64,000 nt of DNA from Pleionea litopenaei. Lineage in GTDB: Bacteria; Pseudomonadota; Gammaproteobacteria; Enterobacterales; Kangiellaceae. The position numbers were made by a program, and so were the translations under genes. Of this stretch, positions 53,003 to 62,834 are shown piece by piece. The stretch covers positions 1 through 64,000 of the forward strand of contig NZ_CP133548.1 of NCBI RefSeq assembly GCF_031198435.1, written 5' to 3'. A model generated the notes under the pieces. It did no database searches and was not told where the DNA came from. It saw only the letters and a program-made list of their open reading frames with translations. Positions within the stretch are counted from its first letter, which is position 1, and each line of letters opens with the position of its first letter.

Positions 53003-53581
53003 ATGAAATGGATGCTAGGCATTGGTTTATCGGTTCTTGGAGGATTTGTTCTTGGAATGTGGGTGATGAGTGAGTTTTCTAGTCGTCATGCTTTAGGGGG
53101 TACTCAGCCTACCTACAGCGAGGGACAAACCATTGATGAACAGAAAATTAATCAATTAATTGAGGTAGCTAGCCAAAGTAATGCTCAATCACCGCAATAT
53201 CAAAGCGAGCTCATCGTTGAATTGATTAAAATGAATCGTCAGGTTATGTCGAAGTTGCAAACTATTGAGAAAAGGTTGGATGACAAACCCAATGCTCGCA
53301 GTGACGTGCAAAGCAATGAACAAGTCGCCGAATTGCGTTCAGTAACGGGAGATATTATTGATAGTGATATTAATAATGCAACCAATACTCAGGCGATGAG
53401 CTACTTGAATCAACAAATAAACGCGGGTCGTTGGACAAAAGACAATGCTGATTATATTCAGTCGATGTCGGATAAGTTGACCAAACAGCAGCTAATCGCT
53501 ATTCAAATATCACTTAATGAAGCGATCAATAGCAGCCAGGTTCAATTAGAGTTTGATCCGGTTACTCATGCGGGATTTTAA
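53003..53581 (+). CDS. Membrane-anchored protein of unknown function
   Basis: The 192-residue product has one N-terminal membrane helix (about 4-24, with GLSVLGGFVLGMWVM) and a soluble remainder, mostly helical and rich in Q, N and S. A predicted coiled-coil stretch is about 65-92 (LIVELIKMNRQVMSKLQTIEKRLD). There is no recognised domain. AGGAG lies upstream of the ATG. It probably faces the periplasm, with the basic end inside only one residue long, so orientation is uncertain. No neighbour suggests a role. Confidence 0.65.
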   Translation: MKWMLGIGLSVLGGFVLGMWVMSEFSSRHALGGTQPTYSEGQTIDEQKINQLIEVASQSNAQSPQYQSELIVELIKMNRQVMSKLQTIEKRLDDKPNARSDVQSNEQVAELRSVTGDIIDSDINNATNTQAMSYLNQQINAGRWTKDNADYIQSMSDKLTKQQLIAIQISLNEAINSSQVQLEFDPVTHAGF

Positions 53582-53717
53582 ATTGTACTTTATTGATCAG
53601 GTCATACGAGAGACGAAAACATCTTAATACAAATCGAATCTTTGCAAGAAAAGTTGCCTGCAGTAAACTCCCAGAACGTTATTTGCTTTAGTATAATTTG
53701 AGTTTTGGGAGATTGTG

Positions 53718-54260
53718 ATGAAGGTTGACGCGTCTGAACGACTTATTTATGAACTGATGGATGAGTCACATGCAAATGATTTGTATGAGCTCGATCAAGA
53801 TCCTGAAGTGATGCGTTACATTACAGATGGAAAAATATCGACATGGGAAACTATCAACGACGTTCTGATTCCTCGTATGCTAAGGTACCGAAACCCTGAG
53901 TTAGGTTGGGGGATCTGGCGAGTTGCTTTGAAGGACAGCAACGAATTTATTGGTTGGGTGTTGGTTCGACCCATGAACTTCTTTTCTGAGCAGCGCAATG
54001 ACAATGATATTGAGCTCGGCTGGCGTTTTAAGCGAAGTACCTGGGGGCAGGGCTTTGCGACAGAAGCCGCTACTCAGGTAATGCGAGCTTTGGAGCAACA
54101 ATGCCCGCCAGAGTCGTTCAGTGCGATCGCGATTCCTGATAATCACGGCTCAATTAACGTGATGACAAAGTTGGGCATGAATTACATAAAGACCGATTGG
54201 CATCGAGATCCAATCGGTGATGTGAAAGTTGTATTTTACACACGTGAATTAGGCGTTTAA
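53718..54260 (+). CDS. GNAT acetyltransferase, RimJ/RimL-like
   Basis: The ATG at 53718 is preferred over GTG 53715, as GGGAG lies six bases upstream of the former. The roughly 180-residue protein is one GNAT domain: DLYELDQDPEVMRYITDG at the start, ELGWRFKRSTWGQGFATEA (acetyl-CoA loop, WGQGFA) and NHGSINVMTKLGM near the end. These mark the RimJ/L group that acetylates N-terminal amines or small molecules. The substrate cannot be predicted. Its stop overlaps the convergent gene's stop by four bases. Confidence 0.88.
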   Translation: MKVDASERLIYELMDESHANDLYELDQDPEVMRYITDGKISTWETINDVLIPRMLRYRNPELGWGIWRVALKDSNEFIGWVLVRPMNFFSEQRNDNDIELGWRFKRSTWGQGFATEAATQVMRALEQQCPPESFSAIAIPDNHGSINVMTKLGMNYIKTDWHRDPIGDVKVVFYTRELGV

Positions 54261-55795
54261 TCTTGCTCGCTTTTTAGTTGGACTCGATATAAATCGAGTC
54301 TTCGATCTTTAAGGTTATTGACTGAGCCTTCTGTATTGAGCAGTTTTAACTTGTCGAGGTCGACATCGGCATAGATCATCATTTCGGCGTTTGCCGTCGC
54401 TTCAGCAAGCGTTGCATCGTGTGGAAAGTAGACATCTGATGGCGAAAATACGGCCGATTGTGCATATTGAATATTCACATTATCAACCCGTGGCAGATTG
54501 CCAACACTGCCTGCAATAGCAACATAACACTCGTTTTCAATTGCGCGAGCTTGTGAACAAAGGCGTACTCGTAAATAGCCATTTTTTGTATCCACCCAAA
54601 AAGGGACAAAGAGAATTTGTACGCCTTGTTCGGCCAAAATTCTAGCAAGCTCCGGAAACTCTGAATCGTAACAAATTAAAATACCTACCTTGCCAGCGTC
54701 CGTTTCGAAAACCTGAATTTTGTCACCACCGTCGAGTACCCAATCGCGCTTCTCGTGGGGGGTAATATGTATTTTATATTGTTCATCGACACTGCCATCG
54801 CGATGACATAAATAAGAAACATTGTAGAGTCGGTTGTCATCTTGTACTGGAAGACTTCCGGCGACAATGTTGATATTGTACTCTACCGCCATTTGTGACA
54901 TGCGTAATCTAATTTCTTCGCTAAACTCAGACAAGAACTTTACTGCCTCGACAGGCGATTTTTCTGGCGCGAGTCCCATTAATGGCGCGCTAAAAAACTC
55001 CGGAAATAACGCGAAGTCGGATTGATAATCTGAAAGTGAGGAGACGATGAATTCGGTTTGTGCTAACAAATCTTCGAGCGAAGTAACGGTTCGCATTTGC
55101 CATTGCGCAACACCAATACGAACAATGGACTTTTCTACTTCATGAATAGAATCCGCTTCTTCTTCATAAAAAATATTATCCCATTCTAAAAGCGTTGCAA
55201 AACCTCGTGACTTTTTATCTTCGGGCAGGTATTGGTGCATTAGACGTTTGATGTCAAAATCATTAGACAATTGAAACGATAAAATAGGATCATACAGCTC
55301 CTTACGTTGTACCGCTTCAATGTATTCATTCACACTCATTTTATCGGCATAATCTCGGTAACCTGGAATTCGGCCGCCAGCAAGTATGGCTTTCAGGTTA
55401 AGTGCTCTACAAAGTTCTCGTCTGGCTTCATAAAGTCGGCGACCCAGACGTAAACCACGATAATCAGGATGTACGAATACGTCTAATCCATAAAGAGCAT
55501 CGCCGCGGTCATCATGCCGAGCGATTTCTTTATCAGATACAACGTCTTTGTAAGTATGCCTTGAAGAGTAACGTTGGTAGTTGACCTTTATGGTCAATGC
55601 CGCGGCGACGAGTTTTCCATTATCTTCTATAGCAATCTGGCCATCAGGAAAAGCATTGACCAATGCTTGAATGGTTGCCTTTGGCCATGCGCCTCCAATG
55701 TCTGGATAAACGAGGTCCATAAGCTCCGCTAGCGCGGTGTAATCATTGGGCGTAATAACTCGCAGTTGTAATAATGTTTCTTGAGACTGACTCAT
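54257..55795 (-). CDS. GNAT acetyltransferase fused to a nitrilase-family (carbon-nitrogen) hydrolase
   Basis: The 512-residue fusion has a GNAT domain (about 10-205, acetyl-CoA loop DYRGLRLGRRL at 111-121) and a nitrilase domain (about 225-505). The nitrilase catalytic triad is intact: Glu266 (FPEFF), Lys341 (YKIHITPH) and Cys375 (LICYDSEFPE). This fused architecture is known across bacteria as an uncharacterised amidase/acetyltransferase family. It probably acts on an amide metabolite, but the substrate is unknown. It is monocistronic. Confidence 0.9.
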   Translation of the reverse strand: MSQSQETLLQLRVITPNDYTALAELMDLVYPDIGGAWPKATIQALVNAFPDGQIAIEDNGKLVAAALTIKVNYQRYSSRHTYKDVVSDKEIARHDDRGDALYGLDVFVHPDYRGLRLGRRLYEARRELCRALNLKAILAGGRIPGYRDYADKMSVNEYIEAVQRKELYDPILSFQLSNDFDIKRLMHQYLPEDKKSRGFATLLEWDNIFYEEEADSIHEVEKSIVRIGVAQWQMRTVTSLEDLLAQTEFIVSSLSDYQSDFALFPEFFSAPLMGLAPEKSPVEAVKFLSEFSEEIRLRMSQMAVEYNINIVAGSLPVQDDNRLYNVSYLCHRDGSVDEQYKIHITPHEKRDWVLDGGDKIQVFETDAGKVGILICYDSEFPELARILAEQGVQILFVPFWVDTKNGYLRVRLCSQARAIENECYVAIAGSVGNLPRVDNVNIQYAQSAVFSPSDVYFPHDATLAEATANAEMMIYADVDLDKLKLLNTEGSVNNLKDRRLDLYRVQLKSEQD

Positions 55796-55876
55796 AGACT
55801 TCCTTTACCGATTAACCATTCAAGTATTGCGCAAACTATGTAATGTATAAACGATTTTATGTATTAACCATTATCT

Positions 55877-55963
55877 TTATAAGCCACTCTGCTGTTGCCC
55901 AGTCTTAGCGACGGTGATCGCATCGGTCATTTGATGATTCATCATACGACCGATATTGGTCAT
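55877..55963 (-). CDS. Possible 28-codon ORF downstream of aconitase
   Basis: On the - strand a GAGGT site seven bases ahead of ATG opens a frame reading MTNIGRMMNHQMTDAITVAK and ending GQQQSGL-stop. The start codon lies in the second arm of the 12-bp hairpin that follows the aconitase stop, so translation might depend on its folding. Nothing is known to me about such a peptide. It could also be a gene remnant or chance. Confidence 0.25.
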   Translation of the reverse strand: MTNIGRMMNHQMTDAITVAKTGQQQSGL

Positions 55964-56002
55964 TCAGATTACCTCAATGGGCTTTTTCAAGTAATCTGAA
56001 TG
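55961..56002 (-). promoter_or_regulatory. Perfect 12-bp hairpin just after the aconitase stop
   Basis: CATTCAGATTAC (55961-55972) and GTAATCTGAATG (55991-56002) are exact inverted repeats around an 18-base loop, eight bases past the stop. No T-run follows in the - direction, so it is more like an mRNA 3' stabiliser or regulatory structure than a terminator. Confidence 0.55.
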
Positions 56003-56009
56003 GTTGATT

Positions 56010-58739
56010 TTATTTCTCGTTCAACAGCTTGCGAATGACGTAGTGAAGGATGCCACCGTTCGCGAAATATTGGAATTCATTTTCCGTATCAATACGAATA
56101 TCCATGGTTACCGTTTTAGTTTTTGAGTCAGCTTGTTGAATGGTTATGTCTAATGTTTTTTGTCCCGCAGAAATAGCTGGAATGGTGAATTCTTCTTCGC
56201 CACTCAGTTGCAGACTATCAGCACTTTCTCCCTCTTTAAATTGCAGCGGCAAAATCCCCATACCAATCAAGTTAGAGCGATGAATCCGTTCATAACTTTG
56301 AGCTAAAACAGCTTTTACTCCAAGCAAATTAGGGCCCTTTGCAGCCCAATCTCGACTAGAGCCCGTTCCGTATTCTTTGCCAGCGATGACGAGAGTAGGG
56401 ACGTTTTCTTTTTGGTATTTCATCGCCGCATCATAGATGGACATTTTTTCTTGAGAAGGAAAATGGGTCGTATGACTTCCTTCGGTTCCGGGCGCCAGAT
56501 GATTTTTTAATCGCACATTAGCAAAGGTACCCCGCATCATCACCTCATGATTGCCGCGTCTTGAACCATAGGAATTAAAGTCTTTCGCGTCGATACCAAG
56601 ACTCATTAAATATTCTCCTGCGGGGCTGTTTTGTGCAATGGCACCTGCCGGAGAAATATGGTCGGTGGTAATACTGTCACCCACTTTCACTAAGCATCGA
56701 GCATTCACTATGTCATTAACTTGTTCGCTGTCTGCTTGCATTTCTTGGAAGAAAGGCGGGTGTTGAATATAACTGGATTCGGGCCAGTCATAGATAGATG
56801 AGTCGGCGACGTTAAGTTGATCCCACGTTTGGTTGCCTTTAAACACATCGGCGTATTTCTCGCGAAACAGTGTTTCGGTGACATTTTTTTCAACCAGCTC
56901 TCGAATTTCTTTGTCAGTCGGCCAGATGTCTTTTAAATACACCGGATTTCCATTAGCGTCGGTGCCTAGTGGATCTTTAGTTAAGTCACATTGCATATTA
57001 CCGGCGAGCGCATAAGCCACCACTAACGGTGGAGAGGCTAGGTAGTTGGCAGCAATATCTGAGTGGATACGCCCTTCAAAATTTCGGTTTCCCGACAGTA
57101 CGGAGCAGACGGGGAGTCGACCCACTCGTATTGCATTCTCGATGGGTTCTGGTAGAGGACCTGAGTTACCAATACACGTCGTGCAGCCATAGCCAACCAG
57201 ATTAAACCCTAACTGTTCAAGATCATCCAGCAATCCCGCATCTTTTAAGTATTCAGTAACTACCTGTGAGCCGGGCGCTAACGAGGTTTTCACCCAAGGC
57301 TTACTCGACAAACCTTTGGCAACGGCGTTTTTTGCAAGTAAGCCAGCTGCGACTAAAACAGAGGGATTACTGGTGTTGGTGCAGCTGGTGATGGCAGCGA
57401 TGACAATGGCACCTGGACTGAGTTCAAATTGCTTGTCACGGAAGGTCACTGGCACGCTGGAGTGTGACTGTTGAGTGGCTTTCGAGTCAGTGGCAGAGCC
57501 GCCTTCTGCAGCGAAATCGCTTTTATCTGCGTCAACAATGGCAATGCGTTGCTCAAGCCACTCATCGAACTTTTTAGCCGCCGCGGTCAGCTCGATTCGA
57601 TCTTGCGGTCGCTTAGGGCCGGCAATGGACGGAACAATAGAGCCTAAATCTAAGGTAAGATTTTCATGATAATCAGCCGTTGGCGACTGATCGTCATGCC
57701 AGATACCCAGTTTTTTGGCGTAAGATTCAACCAGCGCTATTTGTTCGGACGAACGTCCGGTTAATTCAAGATAGCGAATACTTTCTTGATCAAGAGGAAA
57801 GATGCCGCACGTGGCGCCGTATTCAGGTGCCATGTTCGCAATAGTGGCGCGATCGGCCGTCGATAAGAATTTAAGTCCCGGACCAAAAAACTCAACGAAC
57901 TTACCGACCACACCGTGTTGTCTTAATTGCTCAGTAATGGTTAAAACCATATCAGTTGCAGTAACACCCGGCTGTAACTTTCCGGTAAGTTCAAAGCCAA
58001 CCACCTTTGGAATCAACATGGTCACTGGCTGACCCAGCATGGCTGCTTCGGCTTCAATTCCACCCACGCCCCATCCTAAAATGCCAAGCCCGTTGATCAT
58101 GGTGGTGTGGGAATCAGTGCCAACCAATGTATCGGGGTAAGCCCATTGCTCCCCGGCAACTTGATGACTGAAAACACAGCGAGCGAGGTACTCTAGATTA
58201 ACTTGATGCACAATACCGCGACCAGGAGGAACAACTTTGAAGTTACTAAAAGCCGATTGGCCCCACTTTAAAAACTGGTAGCGCTCTCGATTACGTTCAA
58301 TCTCAATAGCAGTATTTTGTTCAAAGGCCGTGCTTGAAGCAAAGTGATCAACCATCACCGAGTGATCGATGACCAGTTCGACCGGGTTAAAAGGATTGAT
58401 TTTTTCAGCACTTCCGCCGAGTCGTTCAATAGCATCTCGCATTGCGGCTAAGTCAACGATGGCAGGAACGCCAGTAAAGTCTTGTAATATGACTCTGGCC
58501 GGAACAAAGGCGATTTCTTGTTGAGTCTCTTGATCGGTATTCCACTTAGCGAGTTGAATGATATCATCATCATCCACGAAATTTTCATGATTATGTCGTA
58601 AACAGTTCTCTAAAAGAATTTTTGCTGAGTAGGGTATACGATCGAGGTTGAAGTCTTTTGCCAGTTTATCAAAACTGACCATCTTGTAGCTTTGCTTGCC
58701 ACACTTTAGTTCCGTGATTTGCTGATATTTGTTTTCCAT
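56010..58739 (-). CDS. acnA: Aconitate hydratase, AcnA/IRP type
   Basis: The enzyme isomerises citrate to isocitrate in the TCA cycle through a [4Fe-4S] cluster. The 909-residue length fits AcnA (E. coli about 890). Cluster cysteines are in ITSCTNTSNPS and GYGCTTCIGNSG. Other family marks are VGTDSHTTMINGLGILGWGVGGIEAEAAMLGQP early on and the swivel-domain KEYGTGSSRDWAAKG near the end. A TAGGAG site precedes the ATG. It is monocistronic and divergent from the fumarase gene, another TCA enzyme. AcnA proteins can bind mRNA when the cluster is lost, a family property not shown here. Confidence 0.96.
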   Translation of the reverse strand: MENKYQQITELKCGKQSYKMVSFDKLAKDFNLDRIPYSAKILLENCLRHNHENFVDDDDIIQLAKWNTDQETQQEIAFVPARVILQDFTGVPAIVDLAAMRDAIERLGGSAEKINPFNPVELVIDHSVMVDHFASSTAFEQNTAIEIERNRERYQFLKWGQSAFSNFKVVPPGRGIVHQVNLEYLARCVFSHQVAGEQWAYPDTLVGTDSHTTMINGLGILGWGVGGIEAEAAMLGQPVTMLIPKVVGFELTGKLQPGVTATDMVLTITEQLRQHGVVGKFVEFFGPGLKFLSTADRATIANMAPEYGATCGIFPLDQESIRYLELTGRSSEQIALVESYAKKLGIWHDDQSPTADYHENLTLDLGSIVPSIAGPKRPQDRIELTAAAKKFDEWLEQRIAIVDADKSDFAAEGGSATDSKATQQSHSSVPVTFRDKQFELSPGAIVIAAITSCTNTSNPSVLVAAGLLAKNAVAKGLSSKPWVKTSLAPGSQVVTEYLKDAGLLDDLEQLGFNLVGYGCTTCIGNSGPLPEPIENAIRVGRLPVCSVLSGNRNFEGRIHSDIAANYLASPPLVVAYALAGNMQCDLTKDPLGTDANGNPVYLKDIWPTDKEIRELVEKNVTETLFREKYADVFKGNQTWDQLNVADSSIYDWPESSYIQHPPFFQEMQADSEQVNDIVNARCLVKVGDSITTDHISPAGAIAQNSPAGEYLMSLGIDAKDFNSYGSRRGNHEVMMRGTFANVRLKNHLAPGTEGSHTTHFPSQEKMSIYDAAMKYQKENVPTLVIAGKEYGTGSSRDWAAKGPNLLGVKAVLAQSYERIHRSNLIGMGILPLQFKEGESADSLQLSGEEEFTIPAISAGQKTLDITIQQADSKTKTVTMDIRIDTENEFQYFANGGILHYVIRKLLNEK

Positions 58740-58987
58740 TGATAAAGCTCCTAGTGGTAAGGGGCTAAAATAAGAACACCCGAGTTTATGTACTATTTAA
58801 ATTCAATGTTTACTTGCAATCCACAACTATTAAGTCATCAGTGTCTTGTTTTGAATAGTTGCCAGCCAATAATCACTGCTTTGGTGCAAGATTTATCTTT
58901 TTACTGCTGTTCGTTGCTTCTGCTAGTATTGGTCTATCAATGTAGTGGCAAATGAACTTTAGCTCAACCCTAGCGGAGGACTTGACC

Positions 58988-60373
58988 GTGAAATCTCGTA
59001 TTGAAAAGGACTCATTAGGTGAGGTAAAAGTACCAAACGATGCACTGTATGGCGCACAAACGCAACGAGCAATAGAAAATTTCGATTACTCATACCATCC
59101 ACTTCCTGTGTCTTTTATCAAAGCCCTGTTGCGTATTAAACGATCGGCGGCAAAAGCTAATGCTGAATTAAGTGAAATTCCAGATGCGACTGCCAAGGCA
59201 ATCATTGATGCGGTTGATAGCTTGGTATCAGCTCCTGATTTGATGAAGCATTTTCCTGTTAATGTTTACCAAACTGGGTCAGGCACCAGTACTAATATGA
59301 ATGCGAATGAAGTAATTGCTAATGTTGCTCACGATAGGAGCGCAAACATAATTATTCATCCGAATGATGATGTTAATTTTGGACAAAGTAGTAACGATAT
59401 TATCCCGACATGCCTACAACTGTCACTGGCTGAGGCATGTGTTGAGGACTTACTCCCTGCGTTTGATCAAGTGATCGGACAACTTGATGAGCTTGAGCTA
59501 GTATCACACGATGTAATCAAAACAGGACGCACTCACCTAATGGATGCGATGCCGATTTCATTTGCACAAGAGTTTGCGACTTGGAAATTCCAGCTGTCTG
59601 AATCACGAGAAAGAATTGTTTCCACCTTGGGGCGCTTAACTCAAGTGCCTCTTGGAGGAACAGCGGTAGGTACAGGAATCAATCGACATCATCAATATTC
59701 AGCAAAGGTCTGCGAGCTGTTGAGCGAAGAGTTTAAATTGCCCATTATTCCCTGTGCAAATCTGGCCTCACGCATGAGTTCTCAAGATGTCTCGCTTGAA
59801 ATGCATGGTCAACTTAGAGTGTTAGCAACGGTGTTGATTAAAGTGTCTAATGATTTGCGTTGGATGAATTCTGGTCCTAATTCAGGATTAGGTGAGATTC
59901 AATTACGTGCCATTCAACCGGGTTCTTCCATTATGCCGAGTAAGGTAAATCCGGTAATCTTAGAAAGTATTCTCATGATGTGTACTAAAGTCTTAGGTCA
60001 CGACACCAGCGTTGCGATCGCAAATCAATCAGGAAATTTTCAATTAAATGTTATGTTGCCATTAATCGCAGATTTATCGTTAAGTTCGGTTGATTTATTG
60101 ACTCATTCTTTAAAAGCGATGAGCAAAAAAGTATTAAGTACATTAACCATTAATGAGAAATATCTTGAGCAGATGGTATTACGTAATCCTATTTTGATTA
60201 CTGCTATTAACCGAAAGATTGGTTACGATCTTGCGGCTAAAATTGCAAAAACAGCTCAGTCACAACAGCGTAGTATCTTAGAGGTAGCAGAAGAAATGAC
60301 TGATATCACTCGAGCAGAGTTAGAGAAATTACTTGATCCTAAAGTGTTAGCTTATCCATTTGAAAAGTCATAG
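58988..60373 (+). CDS. fumC: Class II fumarate hydratase (FumC-like)
   Basis: I choose GTG at 58988, with GGAGGA seven bases upstream. The earlier ATG at 58952 has no site and adds 12 residues absent from the family. The roughly 461-residue protein starts SRIEKDSLGEVKVPNDALYGAQTQRA and shows TGSGTSTNMNANEV, HPNDDVNFGQSSND, KTGRTHLMDAMPIS and the signature GSSIMPSKVNP. The H and NDDVN pattern favours fumarase over aspartase, though the signature's Ser (usually Gly in fumarase, Ala in aspartase) is unusual. So aspartase-like activity is a minor alternative. It hydrates fumarate to malate without iron. Confidence 0.88.
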   Translation: MKSRIEKDSLGEVKVPNDALYGAQTQRAIENFDYSYHPLPVSFIKALLRIKRSAAKANAELSEIPDATAKAIIDAVDSLVSAPDLMKHFPVNVYQTGSGTSTNMNANEVIANVAHDRSANIIIHPNDDVNFGQSSNDIIPTCLQLSLAEACVEDLLPAFDQVIGQLDELELVSHDVIKTGRTHLMDAMPISFAQEFATWKFQLSESRERIVSTLGRLTQVPLGGTAVGTGINRHHQYSAKVCELLSEEFKLPIIPCANLASRMSSQDVSLEMHGQLRVLATVLIKVSNDLRWMNSGPNSGLGEIQLRAIQPGSSIMPSKVNPVILESILMMCTKVLGHDTSVAIANQSGNFQLNVMLPLIADLSLSSVDLLTHSLKAMSKKVLSTLTINEKYLEQMVLRNPILITAINRKIGYDLAAKIAKTAQSQQRSILEVAEEMTDITRAELEKLLDPKVLAYPFEKS

Positions 60374-60453
60374 ATAATTGGCGTTACACATGAATTTTAT
60401 CAAGTCACAACTTGAAAGAATTTAAGCGAGTTTGGTCAATTTGATCAGCTTGC

Positions 60454-61822
60454 TTATTCTGAATCCTTCAGTTTAAGTGAATACCAAGTACCTAAAATGC
60501 ACATACTAGCAAAAATGCCGACAACCCACAGGGTTCCCATCCAATGAGCGATCAACCCAAACGATGAACCAGAAATTAATACAAAACCGATCGCGGTATT
60601 AGAAATCGCAGTGAAGTGCGCTCTATTATCGTCGTCAGTAATGTTAACTAGATGTATCGAACGTCCTAATCGTATACCTTGATAGCCGATCATTAATCCA
60701 AAAAGCAACAGCGGTAGAACGAAAAGATTTTGCAATAGTTGAGGGAAAACGAGACTAATTATAATCAAGCTAACAAGGCTTACCGAACTGATGAGTCCGC
60801 TGTAGGTTAACACGCTTTGACTAGACTGATCCGCTAAACGTCCCCAAGTATAACTACTCAATAAGCTGGCGCTTGCACTAGCAAAGATAAGCAATCCCAG
60901 TTGACTGATGCCAGACCAAGAGACATCGTTGATGATCTCACTGATCGTCGCATAATCTGAGAGTTTGTGTTGACCTAGCATTAACATAAAAGGAGGTGCA
61001 AATGCCGTTGCGGTAAACAAAGCGCGAACAATGATAAATCATTGCAACATAGATTGTTCTGAGATTTTCTTTAGGTGAACCTTAAAGTCTTCAAGGGCAT
61101 TCTTGCCGCCTTCTGTGGTGCCGGGAGTCTCAACAATAAAGCTAAAACTTAGTGCTCCGAATAACCAAAATAGTCCAGCGATGCCTAAACAAAAAAGCAA
61201 TGTTAAGTAAATATCGCTAAATAATTTAGCCGTTAGTATAAAAGCGAGTAGCAGAGTTCCTGTCGCAGCAATTGAACTTGCTAAGCCAGTCGCACTGCCC
61301 CGTGATGAACTCGAAACCGTTTTGCCCAACACATCTTTGTAACTGAGAGAGCAAAGACTTCGTGAAACTGCAAGAATCGTAAGCAATATCAGTACCGACC
61401 AAGCCGCAAGGTTACCGGAAAGTAAACTGAAGCTCAGAACCATTCCGATTGCCGCTATACCCTGAAAAACTGAACCAATAATCCACACCCATTTTCGAAC
61501 GGCGCGCTGGCGCACCCAACGGGCAATGAACAATTGAGGTAACAAAGCGCCTGCTTCACGAATGGGGACGAGTAGTGCGACTAATCCACTGGCGGCGCCA
61601 ATCTGGGTGAGTAACCAACTGAGAATCAGTTTTGGATCGACCAAAAGCGTCGGCTAATTTGGTTAACGTTAAAGATAGAACATGTAGAAAGAAGTTCTGC
61701 GGCTGCTGGTCGCATGCCGCATCAGGTATATCATCGCAAAGACGTCCCTCGTCATCGCTAGCAATCGCTAGGTAGGCTTTTTCCAGTGACGAGCTAGAAT
61801 CGCTTGATGAAGGTTGGCTCAT
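60454..61822 (-). pseudogene. Major facilitator superfamily transporter, broken by a frameshift and an in-frame stop
   Basis: Three pieces add up to one twelve-helix MFS protein of about 455 residues. The first (61822 to about 61640) encodes the cytosolic start and LTKLADA. An extra base in the AAAA run at 61643-61646 shifts the frame, and the next piece (VDPKLILSWLL and helices through EQSMLQ) continues to TGA at 61041-61039. Translation in the same frame would go on FIIVRALFTATAFAPPFML and further helices to 60454. So the second break is a nonsense codon (CGA or TGG to TGA is likely), not a frameshift. Two independent lesions argue for true inactivation. It starts nine bases after the hydrolase stop, so it was the second gene of an operon. 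Confidence 0.85.
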
Positions 61823-61831
61823 GCTGTCAAA

Positions 61832-62491
61832 TTAGCTTAAGCATTGTACAAAAAAGCGATCGATATCAAGAATTTGCGCGGGGCACACAGCATGCTCCAT
61901 CGGATAAGTGCGATATTGGCAGGCGTATCCTTGATGTTGTAGCCGCTTAACCGTTTCTTGGCCCAGTTGTTCTGGAACCACAACATCGTACAAACCGTGA
62001 TGCACTTCTATCGGAATGGATTGATTCTCAGAACTAAGCTGGATGCTATCTTTGGTCGCAAAGTAAGTTGACATAGCCAATAATCCGCCGAGTGTCGACG
62101 GGTGTGACAAGGCAGATTCTAGAGCGACTGCACCGCCTTGAGAAAAGCCTGCAATAATAATTCTGTTCGCCGCAATGCCTTTATTTATTTGCTCTTGAAT
62201 TAACTCGTTCACCGCAGCTGCAGACTGGCGAAGTTGAGTTTCGTCAATTTTTCGATCGATATTAATATCGGTAATATCGTACCATGCAGGCATGACGAAT
62301 CCATTGTTAATGGTTACTGGCATAGAAGGCGCGTGCGGAAACACAAAACGAACGTTCAATTGTTGGGTTTGTTTTAACTCGGGGACGATAGGGTAGAAGT
62401 CATGACCATTCGCGCCGAGTCCATGTAGCCAAATAACACAAGCGTCAGGTGTTGCTTGTGTTTCTCTTTCTAAATAAGGCAGTAGTGCCAT
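61832..62491 (-). CDS. Alpha/beta hydrolase, acyl-protein-thioesterase/carboxylesterase family
   Basis: The 219-residue enzyme has the oxyanion-loop motif WLHGLGANGHDF (21-32) and a catalytic triad: Ser117 (GFSQGG), Asp169 (GLYDVVVP) and His200 (MEHAVCP). The length and motifs match the APT1/carboxylesterase II family of cytosolic esterases and lysophospholipases. It begins MALLPYLERE with an AGGAG-type site upstream. It is first in an operon with the broken MFS gene. Confidence 0.9.
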   Translation of the reverse strand: MALLPYLERETQATPDACVIWLHGLGANGHDFYPIVPELKQTQQLNVRFVFPHAPSMPVTINNGFVMPAWYDITDINIDRKIDETQLRQSAAAVNELIQEQINKGIAANRIIIAGFSQGGAVALESALSHPSTLGGLLAMSTYFATKDSIQLSSENQSIPIEVHHGLYDVVVPEQLGQETVKRLQHQGYACQYRTYPMEHAVCPAQILDIDRFFVQCLS

Positions 62492-62834
62492 GTGAATCTC
62501 CTGCGAAAACTATTTTAAAGTGTCTGTGCTTTAAACACAGGTTAATGTCGATCTCAGCTTGCTGTCGAGTTCAAGACTTTTACAATAAACAAGGTCTTAG
62601 CGAGAGCGCTCTCAAACTTTACACCTTGCAAACTTATTGACTCCGCCGCTGCAAAAGCTTGATACAAAGTCCAGCGTTAAAACGATAGGCATGGTTCTGA
62701 CCAGATGTGCTTTAATAGCCTGACTTGATTTCAGTTGCATTGATGGCGACTGAAAGTATCAAATTTTAAGACCTGAGCTCAAGTCTTTGCGTGAATTAAT
62801 TATTTTCTCTTAGTCTGTGCCTCAGTGAATAAAC
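62492..62834. other. 343-bp gap between divergent genes
   Basis: No gene is supported. A short inverted repeat (CTGTG-CTTTAAA-CACAG near 62523-62539) may belong to the hydrolase promoter. I see nothing else. Confidence 0.4.

Noticed and set aside
61020-61041. Second break of the MFS gene as a frameshift
   Set aside because: The pieces on both sides of TGA 61041-61039 are in the same frame, so it is a nonsense codon.
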